This document shows positions 24,929-34,329 of a stretch of DNA of 64,000 bases, in pieces (the first letter of the stretch is position 1; each line of letters begins with the position of its first letter). This stretch comes from Sphingomonas nostoxanthinifaciens (GTDB lineage: Bacteria > Pseudomonadota > Alphaproteobacteria > Sphingomonadales > Sphingomonadaceae). The notes under the pieces are model-generated. The model was not told the origin of the DNA. It did no database searches and worked only from the letters and a program-made list of their open reading frames with translations. The stretch covers positions 1,860,001 through 1,924,000 of the forward strand of contig NZ_CP082839.1 in assembly GCF_019930585.1 (NCBI RefSeq). The letters run 5' to 3'. The translations under genes and the position numbers were made by a program.

Positions 24929-26671
24929 TCAGTTGCCGATGCCGCCCGCGACCGCTGGGCCATCGTCGGCACGCGCGGCGACGGTGGCGGCGGGGGTCGA
25001 CGTGGCGCGGCGCGGGAAGAGTGGCCAGCGGCCGGTGGCCAACTCGTTCAGGCTGGCGGTCGCGGCGCCGCTCTGGCGCTGGTACATCCAGTAATTGCGC
25101 AGCACGATCGCGACATAAGCGCGGGTTTCCGAGAACGGGATCGACTCGATGAACAGCAAAGGATCATGCTGGGTCGCCGGCTGGTTCCATAAGGCGACGT
25201 TGTTCGGCCCGGCATTGTAGGCGGCGATCACCTTCGGCAGCAGCCCGCCGGTGCCGTAATGCGCGGCCAGCTCCTCCAGATAGGATTGGCCATATTCGAA
25301 GTTGAGCGCGGGTTCGCCCATGCGGTCGGCCATCGCCATCGGATCGCCCCGATGGCGCGCGACTAGTCGCGCCGTCGCCGGCATGATCTGCATCAGCCCG
25401 CGCGCGCCGGCACGGCTGACCGCATCAGTGCGGAACTGCGATTCCTGCAGCGCATGGGCGTAGAGCAAGGCGCGATCGATCCGCCAGCCTCCGCTCGGCG
25501 CCCATGCCGGCATCGGATAACGCTGCGCCGGCGACGAGACGACCCCGGCCGGCGCATTCTGCGCGAGCCACAATTGGGTCGCGGGCAGGCCGAGCCGGCC
25601 GGCGAAGGCGATCAGCGGAATATGCTCCGACGCGGCGCCGATCCGCGCCTGCTGGCGGATCATCTGGTCGGCCAGCTGCGGCTCGCCAATCTCCATCAGC
25701 GCGGCGGCCGCGCGCAGATCGGGATGGCGCAACAATGCATCGGGATCGGCGGCGGCCAAGCTGGTCGGCGCGGGCGGCGGCACGCCCAGCGCGGCGCCGG
25801 CGACGAGGCCGTAGAAGGTCTCGCCCAGCCGGCTCGCGGCGCGCAGGTGGGCGGCGACGCGATCGGGCTTGCCCGCTGCCGTCATCGCGCGCGCGGCCCA
25901 GAAATGGCCGGCGGCGATCGTCTCGGCATCGCCGCCATTGCCGGCAACCGCAGTGAAGGCGTCGGCGGCGGCGGCATAATCGGCGGCACGCCACGCGGCG
26001 AGCCCGGCGACCCATGCCGCCTGCACCGCCCACTCGCCGGCACCGGTGCGCGCCAGCTCGGCCATGCGCCGCGCCGAGGCATCGTCGCCCGTCTGATAAT
26101 AGGCCCAGGCGAGGCGCTGGCGCCATTCGGTCAGCGCCTCGGGCGTCAACGTGGCGGCGGCCTGCTCGACCAAAGGTTCGGCCGCGGCGATCGTGCCGGC
26201 CTTGACGAGCGGCTGCACCTGACCGGCGAGCCGTTGGGCCGCGGCATCGCTGCGCGAGCGCGCCGCCTGCCGCTTGCTCGCGCCGGCGACGCGGAACAAA
26301 TCGTGCGTGGCGGGCAGCGGTGGCAGCGCGTCGGCACCGCGCTTGCGCGCCAGCTGCGCCACGGCGGGCGCCTGCGGCAGTTCGGGTGCGGTCGCCAGCA
26401 AAGCCGTCAGCGTCGTCGTATCGGGCACGGGCGCGCCGCGTGCGAGGCAGAGTTCGGCCTGGCCGACCGCGGTCAGCGCGCCGCCCCGCAGTCGCGCGAA
26501 GGCGGCGGCGGCGGTGGCCCAATCGGCGGCGTGGAGGGCAGCGAACCCCTGGGTATAGGTCGCGCGATCGCTGTCGCTCAGCACGTGTGGAAGCGGTGCC
26601 GCGGGCGCCTCCGCGCGCAACGGGCCAGCCGCGGCAGCGGAGCAGGCGAGGATGAAGGCGAGCTTACGCAT
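24929..26671 (-). CDS. Periplasmic soluble lytic transglycosylase (Slt70-like)
   Basis: The 580-aa protein starts with a signal peptide ([19 protein letters not shown]). A long superhelical domain of Ala-rich repeats follows (about residues 40-400). The C-terminal SLT domain has the catalytic Glu in [18 protein letters not shown], then [13 protein letters not shown] and [15 protein letters not shown]. It cleaves murein with formation of 1,6-anhydro-MurNAc. Its 5' end overlaps the upstream UDG-like gene by eight bases and its stop is four bases before moaB, so three unrelated genes share one unit. Confidence 0.9.
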   Translation of the reverse strand: MRKLAFILACSAAAAGPLRAEAPAAPLPHVLSDSDRATYTQGFAALHAADWATAAAAFARLRGGALTAVGQAELCLARGAPVPDTTTLTALLATAPELPQAPAVAQLARKRGADALPPLPATHDLFRVAGASKRQAARSRSDAAAQRLAGQVQPLVKAGTIAAAEPLVEQAAATLTPEALTEWRQRLAWAYYQTGDDASARRMAELARTGAGEWAVQAAWVAGLAAWRAADYAAAADAFTAVAGNGGDAETIAAGHFWAARAMTAAGKPDRVAAHLRAASRLGETFYGLVAGAALGVPPPAPTSLAAADPDALLRHPDLRAAAALMEIGEPQLADQMIRQQARIGAASEHIPLIAFAGRLGLPATQLWLAQNAPAGVVSSPAQRYPMPAWAPSGGWRIDRALLYAHALQESQFRTDAVSRAGARGLMQIMPATARLVARHRGDPMAMADRMGEPALNFEYGQSYLEELAAHYGTGGLLPKVIAAYNAGPNNVALWNQPATQHDPLLFIESIPFSETRAYVAIVLRNYWMYQRQSGAATASLNELATGRWPLFPRRATSTPAATVAARADDGPAVAGGIGN

Positions 26672-27359
26672 CGCCGAGGGTCATAAACAATTGCAGCTCG
26701 GTCCACACTGTTTTGCGATAATCGGGCCGGTCGAGCACCAGCCGGGGGTGGGCGGTGGCGATCGTCGGAATGGATGCGCCGTCGATCTCGACCTGGCGCA
26801 CCTCGCCGCGCGCCTGCGCCAGCGGCAAATCGAGCAGCGCGCGCGTCGGCGCGTCGCCCAGCAGCAGCAGCCGGCGCGGCCGTGCAAGCGCGAGATGGCG
26901 GCGAAGCAAAGGTGCCAGCGTGATGACGTCCGCCGCGGCCACCTTGCCGGCAGGCGGCCGGGCGGGCGCGAACGGCAGCAGATAGAGGCCGGTGCGGGCC
27001 AGCCCCATCGCCGTCAGCATGCGATCGAACAACGCGCCTGCCTCGCCCGACAGGATCTGCCCGGCGGCGCGGTCGCCCGCCTCCGGCATGTCGACCACGA
27101 CCGCGATGCCGCTGTCGGCGTCGCCCATCGCATCGATCCGCGCTGTCGTCGGCCCCGGCACGCTCGCGTCGGCGAGCAGCCAGCGGCGGAAACTGGCTAG
27201 ATCCTGTGGCGATGGCGCGGGTGGTGGGACGATGGGGGCAGGGGGCACGACCGACGGTGCAGCCGTCGCCAGCCAATCGCGCGGACAATCGTCCACGATC
27301 GTATCGACCCCGGCCTCGACCCACCAGTCGAGCGCGCTCAGCGCAAGGCTATCGCTCAT
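26664..27359 (-). CDS. Uracil-DNA glycosylase-superfamily protein with degenerate motifs
   Basis: The 231-aa protein has the overall plan of the Fe-S (type 4) UDG group: a Pro-rich linker, LASFRRWLLAD, a motif A region, RRLLLLGDAPTRALLDL, and the motif B His in IPTIATAHPRLVL. However, motif A reads VVVDMPEAGDRAAG instead of the GEAPG-type loop, and the protein lacks the four cysteines that hold the 4Fe-4S cluster. Glycosylase activity is therefore doubtful. AAGG precedes the ATG at 27359. Its 3' end overlaps the lytic transglycosylase gene. Confidence 0.65.
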   Translation of the reverse strand: MSDSLALSALDWWVEAGVDTIVDDCPRDWLATAAPSVVPPAPIVPPPAPSPQDLASFRRWLLADASVPGPTTARIDAMGDADSGIAVVVDMPEAGDRAAGQILSGEAGALFDRMLTAMGLARTGLYLLPFAPARPPAGKVAAADVITLAPLLRRHLALARPRRLLLLGDAPTRALLDLPLAQARGEVRQVEIDGASIPTIATAHPRLVLDRPDYRKTVWTELQLFMTLGDA

Positions 27360-27534
27360 CCTCGCCTTATCCCCGCAACGGCCATAGCTAAGCTGCCTGC
27401 CGGAGCCGTCGTCAAGCAAAGGATGACAGGCGTATGACGAGGCGTTCGCGCGCCGCGACAGCGCGCACATCGCCCGCGACGCCAGCGATACGCGACGTTT
27501 ACGTGCGCATCCGGCGCGGTTATGGCCACACGTT

Positions 27535-29202
27535 ATGCCCACACCACGTATCGTGATCGCCGGTGTGACCGCAGCATTGCTCGCCACGCCGTCGTTCGGC
27601 GCGCCGAGCCGGCTCGACCCGCCCGAAAGCCTGTATGTGCGTGCCCGCGCCGCATCGGTGGCGGGCGATGCGACGACGGCCAACGCCTATTTCGGCCTTC
27701 TGATCGCGCGCGAGCCGGTCGACACGGTGATCGTGCAGCGCGCCTTTCGCCAGGGATTGCTCGGCGGCGATCCGGCGCTGGCCGGGCGCGCGGCACGGCT
27801 CCTCGACCGGCGCGGCGCGCTGCCGCCCGACGGCCGGCTGCTGTTGTTCACCGACGCGTTGCGCGCGAAGGATTGGGCCGCCGCGCGCGCTCAGGTCGAC
27901 CTGATCGAGAAGGACCGGCTGTTCGCCTTCCTCGTGCCGATGCTGCGCGCGTGGGTGATGGTGGGCGCGCATGACGGCGATCCGCTCGCGACGCTCGACC
28001 AGGCGCGCACCATCGCGCTGGCGGGCAATTATATCGAGGAGCAGCGGGCGCTGCTGCTGATCGCACTGGGGCGCACAGAAGAAGGGGTGGCGGCGCTGCG
28101 CCGGCCCGGTCCGGCCTCGCTCGATCGGCTGTCGTCGCGGGTGCGCCTCGCGCTGGCCGATGCGCTCGCCGCCAGCCACCAGCGCGATCGGGCAATCGGG
28201 GTGCTGAGCGGCGATGACTCGGCACTGGTGGCGGGCCGCGCACGCCTCGCCGCCAATGCGCGGCTGCCGGAAGGCGTGCGCTCGCCGGCGGATGGCGTCG
28301 CAGCTTTGTTCATCAACGTCGCGATCGATCTCGGCCGCCAACGGCTGGCGCCGGTCGCGCTGACCTTCGCCCGCCTTGCCACCTTTGCCGCGCCCGCCAA
28401 TGGCGCAACGTGGGTGCTTGCCGCCGACGTGCTGGCGACGGGCCACCAGCGCGATCTGGCGCTCGCCGCCGTCGACAATGTCCAGCCCGACGATCCGCTC
28501 GTCACTTCCGCGCGGTCGATGCGGATCGACCTGCTTGCGCAGCGCGGCGACAAGCAGGCGGCGCTGGCCGACGCGATCAAGACCGCCGAATCGGGATCCG
28601 CCGGGTTCATCGGCTGGGCGCGGCTGGGCGACGTCTATTTCCAGCTCGACCGGCCGCGCGATGCTGCGGACGCCTACGGCAAGGCGGTCGACCTCGCTGT
28701 AGCCGGCAAGGCGCCGTCCGAGCAGCAATGGCCGATCCTGCTGCAGCGGGCCGAAGCGCTCGATCGCTCGGGCGACTGGAACAGCGCGCGTGACGTACTC
28801 CGCCAGGCGCTCGCGCTCGCGCCCGATCAGCCGCTGGTGCTCAACCAGCTCGGCTATTCGGAGATCGCGCACCGCGAGGACATGCCGCAGGCGAGCGACA
28901 TGATCGCACGCGCCAGCGCGCTGCGACCCGACGATCCCGCGATCACCGATTCGCTCGGCTGGTCCTATTACCTGCAGGGCCGCGTGGCCGATGCGGTAGC
29001 GCTGCTGGAGAAAGCGGTCGTGGCCAATCCGGTCGAGCCGACGATCAACGAGCATCTTGGCGATGCTTACTGGTCGAGCGGGCGGTTGTACGAGGCGCGC
29101 TATTCGTGGCGCGCGGCGCTCGTCACCGCGGAGGACAAGGACAAGCCTCGCCTGACCGCCAAGATCGACGGCGGCCTGACGCCGGCGACGGCGTCGCCGT
29201 GA
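27535..29202 (+). CDS. Exported TPR-repeat protein
   Basis: The 555-aa protein has a signal peptide (PRIVIAGVTAALLATPSFG), then helical repeats to the end. The clearest TPR units are in the C-terminal third: GWARLGDVYFQLDRPRDAADAYG, ARDVLRQALALAPDQPLVLNQLGYSE, DSLGWSYYLQGRVADAVALLE and EHLGDAYWSSGRLYEA. It is probably a periplasmic or envelope scaffold; no enzyme domain is visible. The stop overlaps the ispE start in a GTGA junction, making it the first of five tightly coupled genes. The upstream 176 bases hold a divergent promoter region shared with the UDG-like gene. Confidence 0.8.
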   Translation: MPTPRIVIAGVTAALLATPSFGAPSRLDPPESLYVRARAASVAGDATTANAYFGLLIAREPVDTVIVQRAFRQGLLGGDPALAGRAARLLDRRGALPPDGRLLLFTDALRAKDWAAARAQVDLIEKDRLFAFLVPMLRAWVMVGAHDGDPLATLDQARTIALAGNYIEEQRALLLIALGRTEEGVAALRRPGPASLDRLSSRVRLALADALAASHQRDRAIGVLSGDDSALVAGRARLAANARLPEGVRSPADGVAALFINVAIDLGRQRLAPVALTFARLATFAAPANGATWVLAADVLATGHQRDLALAAVDNVQPDDPLVTSARSMRIDLLAQRGDKQAALADAIKTAESGSAGFIGWARLGDVYFQLDRPRDAADAYGKAVDLAVAGKAPSEQQWPILLQRAEALDRSGDWNSARDVLRQALALAPDQPLVLNQLGYSEIAHREDMPQASDMIARASALRPDDPAITDSLGWSYYLQGRVADAVALLEKAVVANPVEPTINEHLGDAYWSSGRLYEARYSWRAALVTAEDKDKPRLTAKIDGGLTPATASP

Positions 29203-30029
29203 CGGGTGCGCCGGAGGTTGCCCATGCCAAGCTCAACCTCGCTTTGCATGTGCGGCGGCGTGAGGCGGACGGCTATCACGCGATCGAAACCCTGTTCGTC
29301 TTCTGCGCTGACGGCGATGTCCTGACGCGGACGGAGGGGCCCGGGCTCATCGTGTCCGGGCCGTTTGCGGGCGCCCTGGGCGAGGGCGGCGACAATCTGG
29401 TCACGCGCGCCGCACGGGGCTTTGCCGAGATATTCGGTGACGAAGAGGCGGGCTTTCATCTCGACAAAAGGCTGCCGGTGGCGGCGGGCATCGGTGGAGG
29501 ATCGGCCGACGCGGCGGCGGCGCTGCGTCTGCTGGCGCGCGCGCAGGGCGTGGCGGCGACCGACCCCCGCCTGATGACGCTTGCGGCGAGCCTTGGTGCG
29601 GATGTGCCGGCCTGCCTGTTGTCGCAGCCGACGCGGGGCGACGGTCGCGGCGATCGCCTGCAGCCGATCGCATCGACCTTGGCGGGCATGCCGGTGCTGC
29701 TGGTCAACCCGCGCCTGCCGCTGGCGACCGGCCCGGTTTTCGCGGCATGGGACGGCGTCGATCGCGGCCCGCTGGCCGACGGTGATCCGCTCGACGTGGC
29801 GCGGGCGGCCCGCAACGATCTCGAGCCGCCGGCGCGCACGCTGCTGCCCGCAATCGACGCGGTGCTGGATGCCTTGCACGCCTGCGCGGGCGTGACGCTG
29901 GCGCGCATGTCGGGCTCGGGTGCGACATGCTTCGCCTTGTTCGAGGATGCCGCCGCGCGTGATGCCGCCGATGCGGCGATCGGCAAGGCCGCGACGGGAT
30001 GGTGGCGGCTGGCGACGCACCTGCTGTGA
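29199..30029 (+). CDS. ispE: 4-diphosphocytidyl-2-C-methyl-D-erythritol kinase
   Basis: The 276-aa GHMP kinase phosphorylates CDP-ME in the MEP isoprenoid pathway. Motifs are HAKLNLALHVRRREADGYH (substrate site), LPVAAGIGGGSADAAAALR (ATP loop) and ARMSGSGATCFALFED (motif 3). The GTG start at 29199 overlaps the TPR stop (GTGA) and gives the expected short N-terminus; the open frame upstream is a shadow. Residues 130-150 (SQPTRGDGRGDRLQPI) are the usual GRG loop. An essential enzyme translated by coupling from a non-essential-looking gene. Confidence 0.93.
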   Translation: MTGAPEVAHAKLNLALHVRRREADGYHAIETLFVFCADGDVLTRTEGPGLIVSGPFAGALGEGGDNLVTRAARGFAEIFGDEEAGFHLDKRLPVAAGIGGGSADAAAALRLLARAQGVAATDPRLMTLAASLGADVPACLLSQPTRGDGRGDRLQPIASTLAGMPVLLVNPRLPLATGPVFAAWDGVDRGPLADGDPLDVARAARNDLEPPARTLLPAIDAVLDALHACAGVTLARMSGSGATCFALFEDAAARDAADAAIGKAATGWWRLATHLL

Positions 30030-30739
30030 CGCCCTGGCACGACATCGAAGGCGCCGACACCGGCGTGCTGCTGATCGGCGATCATGCCTCCAGCCATGTG
30101 CCGGATGGCGTCGATCTCGGCGTGCCGGCGGCGCTGATGCGCGAGCATGTCGCGGTCGACATCGGCGTGGCGCCGCTCGCCGAAGCGCTCTGTCGTGCGC
30201 TCGATTGTCCGGCCATTCTCGGTGGCGTGTCGCGGCTAGTGATCGACCTCAATCGCGAGGCGGATGCACCCGGTCTCGTTCCCGCGACCAGCGACGGTCA
30301 TGTCATTCCGGGCAACGCGATCGACCGCGATGTGCGTCAGCGCCGGATCGACGCCTATTGGCGGCCTTATCATCGGCGTATCGCCGAACGGATCGCAGCG
30401 ACGTCGCCGATCCTGTTGATTTCGCTGCATAGCTTCACGCCCGAGTTGCGCACCGAAGCCACGCCGCGCCCGTGGGAGATCGGCATTCTCTACAATCAGG
30501 ACGAGCGCGCCGCGCGGATCGCGCTGCCGCTGCTGGCGGCGGCTGGGATCGTCGCGGGCGATAATCTGCCTTATTCGGGCAAGCTGCTGAACGCGACGAT
30601 GAACGCGCATGGCGAGGCGAACGGCATCGCCTATCTGGGCATCGAGGTGCGGCAGGATCTGATCTCGGACGATGCCGGCATCGCTCGTTGGGCCGCGCGG
30701 CTGGCGCCGATCATCCGGCAGGTGCGGGCGGGCCTGTGA
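30026..30739 (+). CDS. N-formylglutamate amidohydrolase-family protein
   Basis: The 237-aa protein has GVLLIGDHASSHVPDG (the DHAS metal site), SRLVIDLNREADAPG, the LISLHSFTPEL loop and a Tyr-rich middle with YWRPYHRRI, all typical of the FGase family of zinc-dependent amidohydrolases. In histidine degradation such enzymes release glutamate from N-formylglutamate, but no hut genes are near, so another substrate is possible. The GTG at 30026 overlaps the ispE stop (GTGA). ATG 29999 would overlap ispE by 31 bases and is less likely. Confidence 0.82.
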   Translation: MTPWHDIEGADTGVLLIGDHASSHVPDGVDLGVPAALMREHVAVDIGVAPLAEALCRALDCPAILGGVSRLVIDLNREADAPGLVPATSDGHVIPGNAIDRDVRQRRIDAYWRPYHRRIAERIAATSPILLISLHSFTPELRTEATPRPWEIGILYNQDERAARIALPLLAAAGIVAGDNLPYSGKLLNATMNAHGEANGIAYLGIEVRQDLISDDAGIARWAARLAPIIRQVRAGL

Positions 30740-32112
30740 GTGCGCGCCCGATCCTGACCGCAGCCGAGACGCGCGCTGCCGAGGTGCGGGCAATGGCTGC
30801 CGGCGCGTCGGTGGACTTGCTGATGGAGCGCGCCGGTGCGGCTGTGGCCGAGGCGGTGCTGCGCTTTGCCGGCACCCGCGACGTGCTGATCCTGTGCGGG
30901 CCGGGCAATAATGGCGGCGACGGCTATGTCGCCGCGCGATACCTGCGCGCTGCTGGCGTTTCCGTCCGCATTGCCGCCTCCGCCGATCCGCGTACCGACG
31001 CTGCACAAGCGGCGCGGGCGCTGTGGGGTGGCGAGGTGGCGGCGCTCGATACCGCGGAGCCGGCGCCTGTTCTGGTCGATGCGTTATTCGGAACCGGGCT
31101 CAAGAGGCCGCTGGAAGATGCTGTTGCGGAACGATTCACGGCGCTCGCTGTCGCCGCTGCGCTGCGTGTCGCGATCGATCTGCCGAGCGGGATCGAAAGC
31201 GATACCGGCGCGCTGCTGACCGACGGACCCGGCTTTGACCTGACGGTCGCGCTCGGCGCGCTCAAGCCGGCGCACCGGCTGATGCCGTCGGCGGCGCGGT
31301 GCGGGCGCGTGGCCATCGCGGACATCGGCCTCGATATCGCGGACGACCATCCGCTGCTCGAACTGGGCCGACCGCATCTCGATACGCCGCCGCCCTCGTC
31401 GAACAAATATGCGCGCGGCAAGCTGGTCGTCGTCGGCGGCAGCATGACCGGCGCATCGGCGTTGGTCGCGTCGGCGGCGCAGCGCGCGGGGGCCGGCTAT
31501 GTCGAGCTGGCGGGCGATCCGGTCGGTGGGGTCGCGCATGCGCTCGTCCAGCGGCCGTGGACGCCGCACACGCTCGATGATCCGCGCATCCGGGCGGTCG
31601 CGATCGGGCCGGGGCTCGGCGCCGACGATACGGCGCGAGTACGGCTCGACGCCGCCTTCGCCTGCGGCAAACCACTGCTGCTCGATGCCGATGCGCTTAC
31701 CCTGGTCGGGCATGAGGGCCACGAGCGGCTGCGCGGCCACGTCGTCACGCCGCATTGGGGCGAGTTCGTGCGCCTGTTCGGTGATAGCGGTGCGGATCGG
31801 CTGAGCCAGGCGCGCGCGGCAGCGGCGTCGAGCGGCGCGATCGTGCTGCTCAAGGGATCGGACAGCACCGTCGCGCATCCCGACGGGCGCGCCGCGACCC
31901 TGCCGCTCGCGCCATCATGGCTGGCGAGCGCGGGGACGGGTGATGTGCTGTCGGGCATTATCGGTGCGCTGCTGGCGCAGGGCCTCGATCCATTCGCTGC
32001 GGCCAAGGCCGGCGTGTGGTTGCATGCCGAGGCGGCGCGGATCGCCGGGCCGATGCTGATCGCCGACGACCTGATCGCCGTCCTCCCCCGTGCCATGGCC
32101 CTTTGCCTTTGA
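30736..32112 (+). CDS. nnr: Bifunctional NAD(P)H-hydrate epimerase/dehydratase
   Basis: The 458-aa repair enzyme has the YjeF_N epimerase domain in residues 1-200 (LILCGPGNNGGDGYVAARYL, IDLPSGIESDTG). The ADP/ATP-dependent dehydratase (carbohydrate kinase fold) fills residues 215-455 (KYARGKLVVVGGSMTGA, TPHWGEFVRLFG, ASAGTGDVLSGIIGALLA). Together they recover damaged hydrated nicotinamide cofactors. The GTG at 30736 overlaps the previous stop (GTGA), and the stop overlaps the next start (TTGA). Confidence 0.92.
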   Translation: MSARPILTAAETRAAEVRAMAAGASVDLLMERAGAAVAEAVLRFAGTRDVLILCGPGNNGGDGYVAARYLRAAGVSVRIAASADPRTDAAQAARALWGGEVAALDTAEPAPVLVDALFGTGLKRPLEDAVAERFTALAVAAALRVAIDLPSGIESDTGALLTDGPGFDLTVALGALKPAHRLMPSAARCGRVAIADIGLDIADDHPLLELGRPHLDTPPPSSNKYARGKLVVVGGSMTGASALVASAAQRAGAGYVELAGDPVGGVAHALVQRPWTPHTLDDPRIRAVAIGPGLGADDTARVRLDAAFACGKPLLLDADALTLVGHEGHERLRGHVVTPHWGEFVRLFGDSGADRLSQARAAAASSGAIVLLKGSDSTVAHPDGRAATLPLAPSWLASAGTGDVLSGIIGALLAQGLDPFAAAKAGVWLHAEAARIAGPMLIADDLIAVLPRAMALCL

Positions 32113-33305
32113 CCGACGCGACCGTGATCCGCCTCGCCCCGCGCGGCGAAGGGCTGACCGATGACGGGCGTTACATCGCTTTGGCGGCACCGGGCGACCG
32201 CGTGACGGCCGACGGGACGGTCACGCCGGGGCCGCATCGTGCGACGCCACCGTGCCGGCATTTCCCACGCTGCGGCGGCTGCCAGCTCCAGCATGTCGAC
32301 GACGTGGCCTATGCCGATTACCTGACAGGTCACATCAGCGGTGCGCTGGCAGCGCAGAATATCGCGCTGCCGACGCTGCGCCCGCCGCATCTGTCGCCGC
32401 CACGTACGCGCCGCCGCGCCTCGTTCCGGATGGAAAGAATCGGCCGCAAGATATTGATCGGCTTCAACGAAGGCGCGACGCACAAGATCGTCGACATGCG
32501 CGAATGCCATGTGCTCGATCCGCGCCTGTTCGCCTTGGTCGAGCCGCTGCGCACGCTGTTCGGGCCGATGCTGCGCGAGAAAAGACAGGCCGGTCTGCGC
32601 CTCACCCTGTGCGATCAGGGCATCGACATGGCGGTCGACGGAGTCACGGTCGAGGGGCTCGCCGCGACCGAGGCCCTGACCGCCTTCGCCGAACGCCATG
32701 CACTGGCGCGGCTGTCGATCGACGAGGGCTATGGCCTGGAGGCGCGGTGGGAGCCTCAGCCGGCATCGGTGACGATCGGCAGTGTCTCGGTGCCGTTGCC
32801 CGCGGCCGCTTTCCTGCAGGCGACCGCCGATGGCGAAGCGGCGCTCGCTGCTTGCGTGACCGAGGCGGTCGGCGATGCCGCAGCGATTGCAGACCTGTTC
32901 GCCGGACTGGGCACGTTCGCGCTGCCGCTGGCTGCGCATGCACGCGTGCTTGCGGTGGAGGGCGCGCGCGATCCGGCGCTGGCGCTGCGCACCGCGGTCA
33001 ATCGTGCCGGGCTGATGGTCGCGGTCGAGCATCGCGATCTGTTCCGCCGGCCGCTGGATGCCGCCGAGTTGTCGCGGTTCGACGCGGTGGTGCTCGATCC
33101 GCCGCGTGCTGGCGCGCGCGAGCAGATGCCCGCGCTGGCGAAGGCGGATGTCGCGCGGCTTGCTTACGTCTCGTGCAATCCCGCGACGTTCGCGCGTGAC
33201 GCCCGCGTGCTGCTGGATGGCGGGTGGCGGCTCGACTGGATCCGGCCGGTCGGCCAGTTTCGCTGGTCGACCCACGTCGAGCTTGCTGCCGCCTTCACGC
33301 GGTAG
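32109..33305 (+). CDS. RlmD/TrmA-family 23S rRNA (uracil-5-)-methyltransferase
   Basis: The 398-aa class I SAM enzyme has Fe-S cysteines in PPCRHFPRCGGCQLQH and a fourth in MRECHVL. The SAM site is IADLFAGLGTFALPLA, DPPRAGAREQMPAL is the DPPR motif, and the catalytic Cys is in VSCNPATFARDA. It adds the 5-methyl group to one uridine in rRNA or tRNA; RlmC, RlmD and TrmA cannot be told apart here. The N-terminal TRAM domain is abbreviated. The TTG at 32109 overlaps the nnr stop (TTGA). It is the last gene of the five-gene chain. Confidence 0.85.
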   Translation: MTDATVIRLAPRGEGLTDDGRYIALAAPGDRVTADGTVTPGPHRATPPCRHFPRCGGCQLQHVDDVAYADYLTGHISGALAAQNIALPTLRPPHLSPPRTRRRASFRMERIGRKILIGFNEGATHKIVDMRECHVLDPRLFALVEPLRTLFGPMLREKRQAGLRLTLCDQGIDMAVDGVTVEGLAATEALTAFAERHALARLSIDEGYGLEARWEPQPASVTIGSVSVPLPAAAFLQATADGEAALAACVTEAVGDAAAIADLFAGLGTFALPLAAHARVLAVEGARDPALALRTAVNRAGLMVAVEHRDLFRRPLDAAELSRFDAVVLDPPRAGAREQMPALAKADVARLAYVSCNPATFARDARVLLDGGWRLDWIRPVGQFRWSTHVELAAAFTR

Positions 33306-33313
33306 AGTGTCGC

Positions 33314-34327
33314 TCAGCGGGCGATGTGAAGGATCGTGTCGCCCTTACCCAGTGTCAGCAGATCGGCCGCGATCGGGTCGATCATGACCTCGCCCGCCAC
33401 CTCTCCGACGAGAGCGAAGCCCGCGCGGAAGGTGGCGAATTCACCGGTCGCCACGAGGCTGCGGTTGCCGCCATCGCCGTCGACACGGCTCACTTGACCC
33501 TCACGTGCATCGCCGACGGTGCGGATACGATCGGTCGGGGCCGACAGGGTCGGACCACCGTCGAAGATGTCGAGATAGCCGTCATAGGCGAACCCCTCGG
33601 TTTCCAGCATGCGCATCGCCGCGCGGCCGGTGGGGTGCGGCACGCCGACGACCGCGCGCGCTGGCTCGGGCAGCATCGCGAGGTAGATCGGGTGCTTGGG
33701 CATCAGGTTGGCGATGGCGTGGTGGCCGTTGATCGCGTTGAAGGCATCCGCCTCGCGGAAGTCCATGCCGAGGAAACGGCCGGCGATTCCGTCCCAGAAC
33801 GGGGCGGCCCCCGCCTCGTCGATCACCCCGCGCAGTTCGGCGATGACGCGATCGGCGAAGCGCGCGCGGTGGCGGCGGATGAACAGATAACGGCTGCGCG
33901 CGAGCAGCAGGCCGAGCCCGCCGGCGCGATAGCGCGGATGGAGGAACAGTCCGCCCACCTCGGTCGACCCTTCGAGATCGGTGGTGAGCGACAGCATCTC
34001 GGTGCGGAAGCTACGGCCCAGTTCGGGCGAATGCTGGGTCAGCACGCCGCGCCGATAGGAATGGAAGGGTGCGGTCTCGCCGACGCGCGCCATGATCTGC
34101 GCGGTGCCCGCGACACGATCCTCGGCGCGATCCTCAAGGATCAGAAGGAAGACGTCGTCGTGCACGCCGTTCCCGGTGCGCGCGAAGGCGGCGGCGGAGC
34201 GCGCCAGCCGGTCGGCGAGGGCGGGGCGGTCGGCCGGCAGGTTGGTGAAGCCACCGCCGGCAAGCTTCGCCATTTCATACAGCGCGTCGAGGTCGTCGGC
34301 GCGCGCGGGGCGGACGATCGCCGCCAT
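33314..34327 (-). CDS. astA: Arginine N-succinyltransferase
   Basis: The 337-aa protein shows the AstA pattern: VRPARADDLDALYEMAKLAGGGFTNLP at the N-terminus (GNAT-like), FRTEMLSLTTDLEGSTEVGGLFLHP with acetyl-CoA/succinyl-CoA binding, FWDGIAGRFLGMDF, and MLETEGFAYDGYLDIFDGGP. It starts the AST pathway of arginine catabolism. No other ast genes follow; the downstream gene on the same strand converges with rlmD after nine bases. The upstream DUF481 gene ends three bases before its start, so the two form one unit with rppH. Confidence 0.88.
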   Translation of the reverse strand: MAAIVRPARADDLDALYEMAKLAGGGFTNLPADRPALADRLARSAAAFARTGNGVHDDVFLLILEDRAEDRVAGTAQIMARVGETAPFHSYRRGVLTQHSPELGRSFRTEMLSLTTDLEGSTEVGGLFLHPRYRAGGLGLLLARSRYLFIRRHRARFADRVIAELRGVIDEAGAAPFWDGIAGRFLGMDFREADAFNAINGHHAIANLMPKHPIYLAMLPEPARAVVGVPHPTGRAAMRMLETEGFAYDGYLDIFDGGPTLSAPTDRIRTVGDAREGQVSRVDGDGGNRSLVATGEFATFRAGFALVGEVAGEVMIDPIAADLLTLGKGDTILHIAR

Positions 34328-34329
34328 CG

